64,000 nt of DNA from Mastigias papua (taxonomy: Eukaryota; Cnidaria; Scyphozoa; Rhizostomeae; Mastigiidae): positions 2,239,501 through 2,303,500 of the forward strand of contig OZ025283.1 in the NCBI GenBank assembly GCA_964019165.1. The letters are read 5' to 3'. Positions 13,007 through 22,672 of the stretch are shown one piece after another. Numbering within the stretch: position 1 is the stretch's first letter; every line of letters starts with the position of its first letter. Under the pieces are notes generated by a model, which saw nothing but the letters and a program-made list of their open reading frames with translations, was not told where the DNA came from and did not search any database. Position numbers and translations under genes: made by a program.

Positions 13007-14062
13007 ATGGAGGCCGAGTTATTTATCATGATGGAGGAGCAAATGATGGATGAGGAAGACTTTTTTTTTATACGACGTGGCTTAGTAAACGTAACTTTGC
13101 ATTTAGAACTGCCATATTGGAAGTACGAACGATTTAGTTTGGATGATATGACAGATGAAGAATGTTGGGTAGAAATGCGCTTCAAGAAATATGATGCATA
13201 CAGACTTGCTTGTGCGTTAAATCTCCCACATGTTTACCATTGCTACAACGGTCTGGTTGTAGATTCTGTTGAAGCTCTTTGTATTTGCTTACGGCGCTTT
13301 GCATATCCTTGTCGCTATGCAGATCTAGTTCCATGATTCGGTAGGCCAGTGCCACAAGTGTGCATGATGTTCAACATTGTTTTAGAGGACATTTATAACA
13401 AGTTCTCACATCTTTTGACCGATCTAAATCAGCCATGGCTTTCTAGAGAGAACCTCAAGTCATTTGCAAATGCTGTCCACAACAAAGGTGCTGCATTGGA
13501 TAACTGCTGGGGGTTTGTGGATGGCACTGTTAGGCCTATATGTAAACCAAGCCAACATCAGCATGACGTTTACAATGGTCACAAAAGGGTTCATGCTCTA
13601 AAGGTCCAATCTGTTGTGGCTGCTAATGGTATGATAGCAAGTCTTTTCGGGCCTGTTGAAGGAAGAAGGCATGACAGTAGAATGCTTGCTATGTCTGGAC
13701 TACTGGGGCAGTTAGAGGAGCACTCTTTTTCCCCTGATGGCCAGGCTCTCTGCATTTATGGTGACCCTGCATATCCACACCGTGTTCACCTTCAGCGCCC
13801 TTTTGCAAGAAGAGCAGCTCTCAGTCCTGATGAAATGGCCTTTAATCAGTCCATGAGTCAAGTTAGAATAGCAGTTGAGTGGGTTTTTGGAGATATCATT
13901 ACATATTTTAAGTTTTTGGATTTCAAAAAGAACCTAAAGATTGGTCTTAGTTCTGTGGGAATGTTTTATATTGTCAGTGCTTTACTAAGGAATAGCTTAA
14001 CATGCCTGTATGGTAACAACACTTCCCACTTCTTTGATATTGACCCTCCATCACTAGATTAA
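13007..14062 (+). pseudogene. Harbinger transposase (HARBI1-like, DDE_Tnp_4), one in-frame stop
   Basis: Catalyses cut-and-paste transposition. Starting at ATG 13007 (an in-frame GTG lies upstream) the frame runs 351 codons, about the normal family length, broken only by TGA at 13334-13336 between YADLVP and FGRPVPQVC. Family members have a sense codon before FGRPVP, and TGA is one C-to-T step from CGA. Catalytic residues are all present: D172 in WGFVDGTVRP, D253 in YGDPAYP, E291 in VEWVFG, plus GRRHD between. The N-terminus is acidic (MMEEQMMDEEDFFF). Its partner is the SANT-like gene at 14512-15294. Read-through or mutation repair would be needed for activity in this copy; relatives elsewhere could be intact. 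Confidence 0.9.
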
Positions 14063-14511
14063 TATTTCAGGCATAATGCTGTCCCTTAGAAGGGTACAAA
14101 TGTGAAGGACATTGAGTTGATGCTCATTTACAAAACACAGAAAACAGTTTTTTTAAAAACTACCACTTTTACCAAGAAGTGTGCTATTGTCCACCTACCA
14201 TCCACACATGAATGCTACCTTACATTTCTTTCTACACTTGAAAGAAATGAACTGTATTGAAAAATTGAATTTGCACATTTTGGGGCTCTTTGATGTCTCC
14301 ATAGAGTCTTGAAAAAACATTTAAGGGACAATTGACTAGCTGTCTTTCTATGCATGTATGCAACAATTTAAAAGTCATCCTGAGAACTACAAATGCATTA
14401 TGAAATGGATAATAAGGAAAGGGTTGATTTTTAGTCCAGGGTTCCAGATATGGATACCATACAGTAAGATTGCAAAACAGAACTTGAGCAGCACTTAATA
14501 ATAAAAACCAT

Positions 14512-15294
14512 TTACATAAACTTATCAAGAAGATTTTTCATAAGGTCTAGCATTAATTTGTTTTGTTCCCTCATTTGCTTTTGCAATTCCTGCTGCTCCT
14601 GTAGATGATGCTGCATCATTGTTATCATCTCATTGTCTCTCTTTGCTCTTGCTTCCCATTCCTTTTCTTTCATTTCCAACTCTCGTTTCTTTATATCCCA
14701 TTCTCTTTCTTTCTCCTTTTCTTTCATTTCTAACTCTCTCTTCTTCAGTTCAATTTCCTCTCTCTTTAGGTTTAGTTCCTTTTCATTCTTCACTCTAAAG
14801 TATTCCAATACTTCCTTGTCACCATCATTTCTTCTCCTTTTCTTTCCACTTTCTTGACTCTCCCTTGCTCTTGTTTCAGCCAACCTCTCCATTGACCTCT
14901 TCCTTACAGATTCAGCAGTCTCCCTTTCCTTTTCAATTGCACTTTCCTCCCCCCTTGCTACTTCATGTTGTACTTCTTCCCCCCTTTCAATTATATCCCT
15001 AATAGCCATATCTAACTCTGTTGGCTCTGGAGGGGTGATACCACTAGCTCTCTCCTCTTCTGCCATCCTTCTTTTAAAACCCCTTTCCAACTTCAAATAT
15101 CTGTCCCTAACTGCTCTCTGGTCAACCCAGACACGTGGACTTCCCAATGTATTTAAACTACTAGCAATCCTGTCCCAACATTGGCCACGTTCCCGGGTAC
15201 CAAGTTTAAAACGGAAGGGTTCCTCTACCAATATTTCCCTGCACAATAACACATCATGCTCACTGGTCCACATCATTTTTGGCCTAAGTAACAA
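14512..15294 (-). CDS. Harbinger second protein: Myb/SANT-like DNA-binding protein
   Basis: An uninterrupted 260-residue protein, the accessory factor that in PIF/Harbinger elements binds the transposon ends and brings the transposase to the nucleus. Residues about 8-75 form a Myb/SANT-like domain: WTSEHDVLLCREIL, then RGQCWDRIASSLN, then VRDRYLKLERGFKRR. From about residue 100 it becomes highly charged, with a basic KKRRR patch near 150 (possible nuclear localisation signal) and a long predicted coiled coil of KKRELEMKEKE-type repeats to the end, likely for oligomerisation. The 3' end faces the transposase gene. No stops or shifts; the best preserved gene of the window. Confidence 0.88.
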   Translation of the reverse strand: MLLRPKMMWTSEHDVLLCREILVEEPFRFKLGTRERGQCWDRIASSLNTLGSPRVWVDQRAVRDRYLKLERGFKRRMAEEERASGITPPEPTELDMAIRDIIERGEEVQHEVARGEESAIEKERETAESVRKRSMERLAETRARESQESGKKRRRNDGDKEVLEYFRVKNEKELNLKREEIELKKRELEMKEKEKEREWDIKKRELEMKEKEWEARAKRDNEMITMMQHHLQEQQELQKQMREQNKLMLDLMKNLLDKFM

Positions 15295-16012
15295 AATAGC
15301 AGATGTAACACAATGAAAAAGACAACACTGTGGCTGAATATAAGATCATATGTACAGATGTCCTACGCCATATTCACTATTAGAAGTAGTGTTTTTAGAA
15401 CATATCAAATTCTCAAATATTACAAGAAATGCATTTGTAAGCTAGGACTGAAACTACAGTAAGTTAACATGCAAAACTTGTCACTGATTACTCCAGCATA
15501 ATCAGCAACAAGTACAAATAATAGTCGGAACATTCTGATTTCAATTACGAAAGCTGCAGAAAATAGTTTCAAAACTGGAGAAGTGACAGCATAGATACAT
15601 TAATAAACATCTTTATAAAACAAAATTTCTAGTCAGTTCTTCAGTTTTAAGTACCAACGAACCAATTGGATATACACATAATACTTGAAGTTCACAAACT
15701 TTGTAGCACTCTGTTGGTTGGTCAGCTGGTTGCTTTGGTGCGCCATTTTGTTTGAAGCTCGATGGAATAAACCTACATATATGATAAAATAGGAAGGTTT
15801 AAAATATAAAAGTGGCACACCTTTGCATGAAGGTAAAGCCGAAGTAACGAAGATGAAGAGATATATATACTTTGACTTTATACTTACAAATAAAACACTT
15901 GTGTTGTTAAGATGACGTGGCTGTTCCACATTCTCCGGTACAGAAATGTGGTTGACGCGCTGGGCTCCAAGAGGATGACGTGACCGCGCTCGTTCTAGAC
16001 TCCTCTAGCTCT

Positions 16013-16047
16013 TCATGACCCAATGCGTCGTGTTTCGTAAACTCTCT
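16013..16047. repeat. Harbinger right terminal inverted repeat
   Basis: Reverse complement of the left end over 35 bp with one mismatch; followed immediately by the second ATT target copy at 16048-16050. Confidence 0.95.
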
Positions 16048-16050
16048 ATT

Positions 16051-17268
16051 GACAATCTCAGGACCCAGCTAGCACAGTGCTTTTGAGGAAGCAAAAGTAG
16101 ATGCTGTAGAAGTCAAACAATGGACAACAATGGACAGATTAACTCTTGGAACTAAGGTGCGAACAGCTAATGATTTTCTTGAGCCATTTCTGTCAAAATT
16201 ACAGCTTTTAACGAGATATGACTTTGTCCCTAAATAGCAATCTCACTATTTACAGTCCCGTAAGGACAGTTTAGTTACCGGATAATTTCTAGTTATTGGA
16301 GATTTTCCTGAAAAATTTTCATTTCTTCTCCAAGACGCAGCTCTGTTGTGTCATTGGAACAATGGCATGGCAAAAATCCACCCATTTGTGTATTATTATA
16401 ACGACATGGGTAGCTTAAACCATGGCAATTTTGTGCTGATTGTTGACTGCAATGCACATGATACAATAACAGTACATGTCTTCCAACATCATCTTTTTGT
16501 TGACCTTAAGGACGACTTGTCTACAGTTGGAAAGGTTTTATATTTTTCAGATGGCTATGATGGCCAATACAAAACTCTAGAAAAAATTTATTAGCCTATG
16601 TCTCCATGAGCAAGAGTTTGGTATAAGAGCAGAGCGGCACTTTTTTGCAACAAACCATGGGAATGGCCCATCAGATTGGACTGGTGGAACAATCAAACAT
16701 GAAGCTACCAGTACAAGCCTTCAAAGACCATATCAAGACCAGATATTAACACATAGTCAACTCCATATATGTGAGGCTAACGCTGCAGAATGCAAAGCTC
16801 TTGCAAATCCATTTAAATTTGTCATGTCAAAACGATAACAGGAACACAGAAGCATCACTCATTTGTTGTGGTATGAGATACAGCATTATGTGTTTCAGAA
16901 TACAGCTTTGCTACTCCTCGTAGGGAAGTGTCTATAACAAAAAGCCTCTACTGCCATCACATATAACTGCCAGTTATGTTGAGGTAATTTTTGATGAGAA
17001 ATGGTGGGTTTCTTACATAACTGAGGCATATGCTGAAAGGAATGACATTTCAGCCACTTCCCTGTATCCTAATGGACCCAGTTCGTCTAAGGTCTACCCT
17101 AGACATCCATGTATAAGTATCATGAATGTCTCTGATGTTATGATACAGTTATACTCAACCACAACAACTGGCAGAACACATTATTTACCAGAAGAAGAAA
17201 CACATAAAACCATAGATGCAGTTGCTTTCAGGAAGAAATACTGTAAGAAATATCAAGCAAATGCATGA
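16051..17268 (+). pseudogene. 3' part of the same transposase-like gene (DGxxxQYK family)
   Basis: Continues 12429-12850. In order, with frameshifts: DNLRTQLAQ, VKQWTTMDRLTLGTK, EFLVIGDF-like reading (FLVIGDFPEKFSFLLQDAA), HWNNGMAKIHPFVYYYND, LIVDCNAHDTITVHVFQ, FSDGYDGQYKTLEK, then shifted CLHEQEFGIRAERHFFATNH, GGTIKHEATSTSLQRPY, and a C-terminal part SLYPNGPSSSKVYPR to the stop at 17266. The invariant Asp of FSDG-x3-QYK and of IGDF suggest a DDE-like nuclease, an inference from spacing only. I recall this family as multicopy and unnamed in invertebrates. Several stops and shifts show it was decaying, perhaps before Harbinger inserted. Confidence 0.65.
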
Positions 17269-19136
17269 AAATGATAGATTATTTGACTGTATTCATTACA
17301 GATAGTTGTGTTACAGTAAAAAAGCATTTAGAAAAGCAAAGTAACCTAAATACAAATGATATGTTTTATTGATGATGTGAAATAGGATAGGTACAGTATT
17401 GCCAAGTAACGTCTGCCAAGCCATTGTATCTTCACGAAGTGTGACTACTATACCCCAATAAATCACAATGTAGAAAGTGAGCCAACTTGCTCTTACTGAA
17501 TACATTACGCTCTAACTAATACTCATAATCATCATCAACATCCCTCATCATGTGAAGAATGATAGGTAGGACGAACTGTAGGAATGTGTAAGAGATCTAT
17601 GCAATAAGCACCAACACTAACTTGCGAAATGGAACATGATAGCCTAATTCCCGACAGGTAGCCAGCGAGTGAAACAGATACAAACAAAAAACAATGTTAA
17701 AACTTACCACCACAGTCTGAAAACAATCACAAAAGTATTCACTTTTGATTGTAAATGATGGTTAATACACCACTTGTCCAGATATACTTTTAAAAATAGC
17801 GAACACAATCCTCAAGTGTAGTCTGTGTACAGCACATGCCAAACAGGAGGAGGTACTCGCACTGTCTGGGTAATGTTACACTGTAATCCTGCACCAGACA
17901 ATAGATATAAACAAAAGTACCTGGGGTCATGACCTAGCAATATAGTCGGCAATGACTCACTAATACCAACGCCTTAGGAAACTGAGAAGATTAACTGGGT
18001 TCTCGTGCACAAGAGCTAATACTCATAACCATGATCAACATCATGGGGACATGAATGAGGTCAATAGAGGTATTTCTAGAGTTAGGTCAATGAAGTAAAA
18101 GTACATAAGATAATGATATGAATGTAATGTAGTAATGGTAAATATATAGTAAATATGTAGTAAATGGCATGCTAATAGTAAGTACAATGTGTAGAAAATA
18201 AAGAGTATAGGAGTGGATACAATCAATGCGTGGTAAGGGACGGGTCATTAAATTTCTTGTGGGGAGGGGGTGGAAGGCATTCTCACATAGTTCATGGAAT
18301 TTCGGTGCCCCCTCTGAGATTCATGTAAAACATGTTGTCCCCACTCCAGGACATCAGAAGACTCCATTGCTTCCATGCTCTTTATTGTAAAATACTCTAT
18401 ATTTGTCATCCCCCTTCATTATGACTGTGCAGACTGTTGCAACCCCATCCTAGATATCTTCCACCCCCTTCTCTGGAAGACTTAATGAGCGGTGTGTAAG
18501 TAGTTGCTGGTATGTAGTTTAATATAGTATGAAGTATGGCTGGTGGTGTTTAAGGGAAATCAGCATATAATGTATAAGGTGAATAGGGACGTGTATGGTA
18601 GCAGTGTGGAATAGGTGTATTAAGTGAGGAAGGACTTAATCATGTATATGACTTACATTGGATACCATGCATTGATTGTAAATTCCAAGTCCTTTACATA
18701 CTATTGATGGGTTCGAATGTGCAGTTGTGCGCATGGGTCTGTTATCCAGTCTTCATGTGTTGCGTGGAATCGTGGCCAAAGTGTTGCGTTGGTGTGACGT
18801 CCGCTGTAGGTAGGGTCATTGTCTCCATAGTCTGGCATTGGTTGTATGTGGTGTATTGGGATTGGTAGTGGAGAGGTTGCTGTCAGTAGTACCGTGGCTT
18901 GTGGCGTTGGCGGTATTCACCTCTCTGGAAGATCTACGGCCATTGTTGATACTCTGGTCCATATTGCTTGTGTTGTCTGGATTAAGTACGCAAGTTGCCC
19001 ATCGCTTCAGAGTGGTATTGGCGTTGCATGTGTGGTCTTTGTGGTCGCGCTCTGGATCTTTTCCAACTACCTCGACTTGAATGTGGTAGTATTTCCTGTA
19101 AACGCAATGAGATGGAAGGTACGAAATGATATACTG
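17269..19136. other. 1.9 kb without a recognisable gene
   Basis: No gene recognised. Two direct copies of AATACTCATAAxCATxATCAA lie at 17518 and 18019, about 500 bp apart, perhaps the ends of a small insertion. 18,240-19,130 is less AT-rich and holds overlapping short frames that I do not believe are coding. Confidence 0.4.
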
Positions 19137-19140
19137 TTAA

Positions 19141-19932
19141 GTGCCTACTTGCTGTCCCCCCGCTAAGTAATATTTGAAATTTTTCCAACCCCCCTCTACT
19201 CTTATTAGGCCCCCCTGGCAATTATTTGTAACATATTTTGCATTGTCACTTGACTATTAGAATTTGTAACAATTATCGTCCTTAAGTACGGGAAAAAGCT
19301 ACAAAGATGTATCTTCAAAGGGGAGACATTTCTAAGCATAGCACAATATAAGTCAGTTTGACGTGTTCTTAAACCATTTAGTACATATGGTAATCCATGC
19401 AATGCAACTATTCTAATGCAAGATGGAAGACAACAATGAGTCAAGCTGAAGAAACTTTTTTCGGCAGTTGGAGAATTATACATTGGCATAGAAGCAAAAG
19501 CTTGAGGAATGCGTTGAAATGTTTAAAAAAGAATAGATACGATGCCATACGCAAAAAGTTCACACCACAGGATATTGGGAGTTTATGTTACACTGTCGTA
19601 GCTAAATAATTGTTCTATTGATATTGTTCAAACTGATTATCCATTATTGGTTACTTATTACACTGAAATATTGAAGCCATAGTTGCTAAGAAAATTTGCT
19701 CCGTAAATGGAAAAGACATACCAGCTTAGAGTACTTTTACAAATCTAGTTATTAACATGAATGCACAAAAGCAGCCCCCCCCCCCCCCCGCTAAGTCAGA
19801 CACCCATTTATTGATGTTTCCAAACAAGTCCAACCCCCCCCCCCCCCGCTAAGTCCGACCCCCCTGTTACTTGACTTTTTCAAACAATTCCAACCCCCCG
19901 CTAATTCCGCCCCCCCCCCAGCAAATAGGCAC
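19141..19932. mobile_element. TTAA-flanked non-autonomous element with C-rich subterminal repeats
   Basis: TTAA at 19137-19140 and 19933-19936 flanks a 792-bp element whose ends are 14-bp inverted repeats with one mismatch (GTGCCTACTTGCTG and GTGCCTATTTGCTG). Inside, CCCCCGCTAAGT and its variants occur near 19155 and then as two clear tandem units plus a degenerate third from about 19779 to 19918, all in one orientation, separated by TTTxxxAAACAAxTCCAA. No transposase. TTAA duplication is typical of piggyBac and of Kolobok elements; which one is not decidable here. Confidence 0.7.
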
Positions 19933-20040
19933 TTAAGAGTACTAGATTAACTGCAGGTGGATCATGGGCAACAGCAGAGAGCCAAAAGCAGCCACATGTT
20001 ATATATAAACTCCATAACTAAACTCCATATATATAAAACT

Positions 20041-20475
20041 GCATACAAATACCTACATACAAATGAATATATACAAATACATACATACAAATACATATAT
20101 ACAACTATATACATTTAAACATAAATGTACAAATACATACATAAAAATACCTACATACAAATACATACATACAAATACATATATACAAATACATACATAT
20201 TAATACATATATACAAATACATACACACAAATACAAACATACAAATACATATATACAAATACATACATACAAATACATATATACAACTACATATATACAA
20301 ATACATACATAGAAATATATATATATATACAAATACATACATACACAGACATACAAATACATACATACAAATACATATATGCAAATACATACATACAAAT
20401 ACATATATACAAATACATACATACAAATACATATATACAACTACATATATACAAATACATACACACATATACAAA
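20041..20475. repeat. ATACAAATACAT-type tandem repeat
   Basis: About 430 bp built from TACAAATACATA and CATACATACAAA variants. It stays open in several frames on both strands, giving spurious poly-(Tyr-Ile) and (Cys-Ile) peptides. It runs straight into repeat copy C. Confidence 0.95.
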
Positions 20476-20478
20476 AAT

Positions 20479-20734
20479 GGCCTATCAGGACTGCTCCCTA
20501 ATATTTCAACTACAGATATTGCAATGGGTTTGCAACGTACATCATTCCATAGCATGTTAAAAGTCCTAACAGGTCTTCTCTTCTCACACTCTGTGCCATT
20601 ACTGCATAGATTCCTATCCATTGACACAGTTTCGTCATTAGGTCATTTGTCACAAAGATGTGCACAAAATGATGTAAGGAATATGCGAGAAGACATGTGT
20701 ATACTCCACACATTATGCACCACACAGCATATGG
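20479..20734. repeat. dispersed repeat, copy C
   Basis: Matches the 5' part of copy B (11022-11920) from GGCCTATCAGG onward, for about 255 bp, then stops abruptly where a solo palindrome arm begins. Confidence 0.8.
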
Positions 20735-21050
20735 CTATGGGGCTTCTTGACTTCCATCCTTTTCCTGTAAAGCCCCGTAGTCTAGTGCAGGTATCTGAGC
20801 ATTTTGTGCTACATTTTTTCTCATAATTTTCCTTGACTTATCGAATGCACGGCCGAAGGTCACATGCTGCATGACAGCGGCCCATGATGTCACCTTCTCG
20901 TGATCCTATGCGAGCTTGTTGGATCCTTGCTCCTCATAAATGCAGACCATCCAGCTTTCATGGGGGCACAGCATTAGTCTTTCCAAGGCTAATCTGTAAC
21001 CTTTTGAACTGGGGATAGGGGAGCCTGTGTTTAGTGGGCTGTCAGTATCT
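20735..21050. repeat. solo right arm of palindrome family P
   Basis: Contains the loop-proximal GGCTTCTTGAC, then AGCCCCGTAGTCTAGTGCAG, GATCCTATGCGAGCTTGTT, TAGTCTTTCCAAGGCTAATC and ends AGTGGGCTGTCAGTATC. This is one arm only of the ~600-bp palindrome seen entire at 22071-22672; the left arm is absent. Confidence 0.8.
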
Positions 21051-21228
21051 GTTGGTACTAATGTGACTAAGGCTAGGATTGTGTAGTGAAGACTTAGCTG
21101 ACAAATTTTGCATTTCCCCAAGTATATTTTTGTCATTTTTATTGAATTTTCACTAAGCAACCAAAGTCTTTTGACATCCAAGCAGCTACATAGTCTGAAT
21201 ATAAAAAGCATGACACTGAAATTCTAGA

Positions 21229-21640
21229 TTTCTATTGCACCCTCAGGCTTATCATGTTCATCTCAGATTACTATGGTGGACGAATCACTGACAAGGATAT
21301 TTTCCAAGACAGCTCTTTTTAAAAGCAACTAGAATATGGGGATGACGTTATGGCAGACTGTGGGTTCCAGATACAGGAAGATCTCCTCTGCAGCAAGAGC
21401 CAAATCTCAGATGACAACTGAAGAATGTAGAAAAACAAAAGAAGTAGCACACCTTAGGATTCATGTGGAAAGTGCAATCAATAGAATTAGAGAATGTAAA
21501 GTTTGAAAACCATTTGTCCTATCAATATGTTTCCTATTGCTGATTACATACCATTTTGAAAATTTAAATGGATCTATACTGAAATGCTTCCAAAAAATCA
21601 TTAGGAATATGGGCAATATGACAAGAAATAGCAAACTCTC
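21229..21640 (+). pseudogene. DDE transposase C-terminal fragment (ISL2EU/IS4EU-like)
   Basis: Plus-strand readings in sequence: ISDYYGGRITDKDI, LEYGDDVMADCGFQIQEDLL, then in another frame QMTTEECRKTKEVAHLRIHV and ESAINRIRECKV. This order (GGR-S/TD, GD-VMAD-GF, T+-A-LRIHVE-AI-RI) is the C-terminal half of the DDE transposases linked to THAP proteins in aquatic animals. The Asp of VMAD and Glu of HVES are the last two catalytic positions. Stops, two frameshifts and the missing N-terminal half make it a fossil. Confidence 0.7.
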
Positions 21641-21734
21641 GTAGTCTTTTCGTCTTTTTCTCCAAGTAGCTGGCAGGTCTAAAGTCATTTTGCAGCAGCT
21701 GTATCTATCTACATAATGCTTTTCTGTACTTCAC

Positions 21735-21848
21735 TGTGCTATACTGTACTGTACTAGGCTATACTGTACTATGCTATACTGTACTATGCTATGCTATACT
21801 CTACTGTACTATGCTGTGCCATTTATTATGCTATATTTTACTGTGCTA

Positions 21849-21907
<59 letters not shown>
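21735..21907. repeat. degenerate CTATACTGTA repeat followed by (TA)n
   Basis: 21735-21849 is built from CTATACTGTACTATG-like units; 21850-21907 is an uninterrupted TA microsatellite. Confidence 0.9.
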
Positions 21908-21911
<4 letters not shown>

Positions 21912-22070
21912 TTCTCATTGAATATATCTTAAATTAAATACAATAATACACCTCTCAAGTAAATGGCAGTGTATAATTGGCTTACTTGTAGAGAGCATAG
22001 CATAAAACATAAAATGAAACAAAAACAGTAGAAGTAAACGAATAAGGAATAGGGATATTAAATAGTTAAA

Positions 22071-22672
22071 CGGTTTTTTTTGATAGCCCGCTAGACGCGG
22101 GCTCCCCTACCCCAGTTACCCGCTGGCCCTGTCAAAATCAATTTGCAAATTAGCCTTGGAAAGACTAACGCAGTGCCCCATCCAGGTTGCATGGTCCGCA
22201 TTGTCGATGAGCATGGATGAAAAAGCTCGCATCGGATCAAGAGAAAATGACATCATTGGAGCGTGTGACATCCGGCCTTTGAAATGGACAAATCGATTAA
22301 AATTTGAGAGAAAAAGTTGTGCAAAAATGCTCGGATACCTGCGCTAGGCTATGGGGCTTTAGAAGATGAAGAAGAATGTCCAAAAGCCCCATAGCCTAGC
22401 GCAGGTATCCGAGCATTTTTGCACAACTTTTTCTCTCAAATTTTAATCGATTTGTCCATTTCAAAGGCCGGATGTCACACGCTCCAATGATGTCATTTTC
22501 TCTTGATCCGATGCGAGCTTTTTCATCCATGCTCATCGACAATGCGGACCATGCAACCTGGATGGGGCACTGCGTTAGTCTTTCCAAGGCTAATTTGCAA
22601 ATTGATTTTGACAGGGCCAGCGGGTAACTGGGGTAGGGGAGCCCGCGTCTAGCGGGCTATCAAAAAAAACCG
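22071..22672. mobile_element. P1: 602-bp near-perfect palindrome (fold-back element)
   Basis: Two 290-bp arms (22071-22360, 22383-22672) around a 22-nt loop. Over at least 189 nt the arms are identical, since both strands give the same 63-residue translation. Ends are CGG plus a T run plus GATAGCCCGC, and within each end AGCCCGC-TAGAC-GCGGGCT can form its own hairpin. No protein is credible: the open frame is simply mirrored. It abuts the start of an E unit (CTAGTCTCC). Other copies: 35937, 47521, 50073, 52573, 57029, 60675, plus solo pieces at 20735 and 33471. Confidence 0.95.

Larger units (their letters stand above)
12854..16047. mobile_element. PIF/Harbinger DNA transposon, nearly intact
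   Basis: A 3,194-bp element with 35-bp terminal inverted repeats (one mismatch) and a 3-bp direct duplication, ATT at 12851-12853 and 16048-16050. It encodes the two proteins expected of the superfamily in convergent orientation: a DDE transposase (plus strand) and a Myb/SANT-like DNA-binding protein (minus strand). Only one in-frame stop disrupts the transposase, so the copy is young. The 3-bp duplication size is right for PIF/Harbinger, though ATT is not the most common TWA-type site. Its insertion split an older transposase-like gene. About 450 bp between the two genes (14063-14511) and 15295-16012 hold no other gene. Confidence 0.92.

Noticed and set aside
14633..14857. Ser/Phe-rich plus-strand frame opposite the SANT-like gene
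   Set aside because: Antisense shadow of the Glu/Lys-rich coiled coil; the minus-strand protein is the recognisable one.
18838..19221. Three overlapping open frames in a less AT-rich patch
   Set aside because: They conflict with each other, have no motif, and lie in sequence with no other coding sign.
19779..19918. CRISPR-like array of C-tract repeats
   Set aside because: Only two to three units, non-uniform spacers, eukaryotic context and TIR/TTAA boundaries; it is subterminal sequence of a transposon.
20125..20826. Long open frames on both strands across the ATACAAATACAT repeat
   Set aside because: The repeat simply lacks stops in several frames; the peptides are repetitive Tyr/Ile or Cys/Ile strings on both strands.
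22156..22587. Identical 63-codon frames on opposite strands in P1
   Set aside because: They are mirror images produced by the palindrome; broken or altered in the other copies.
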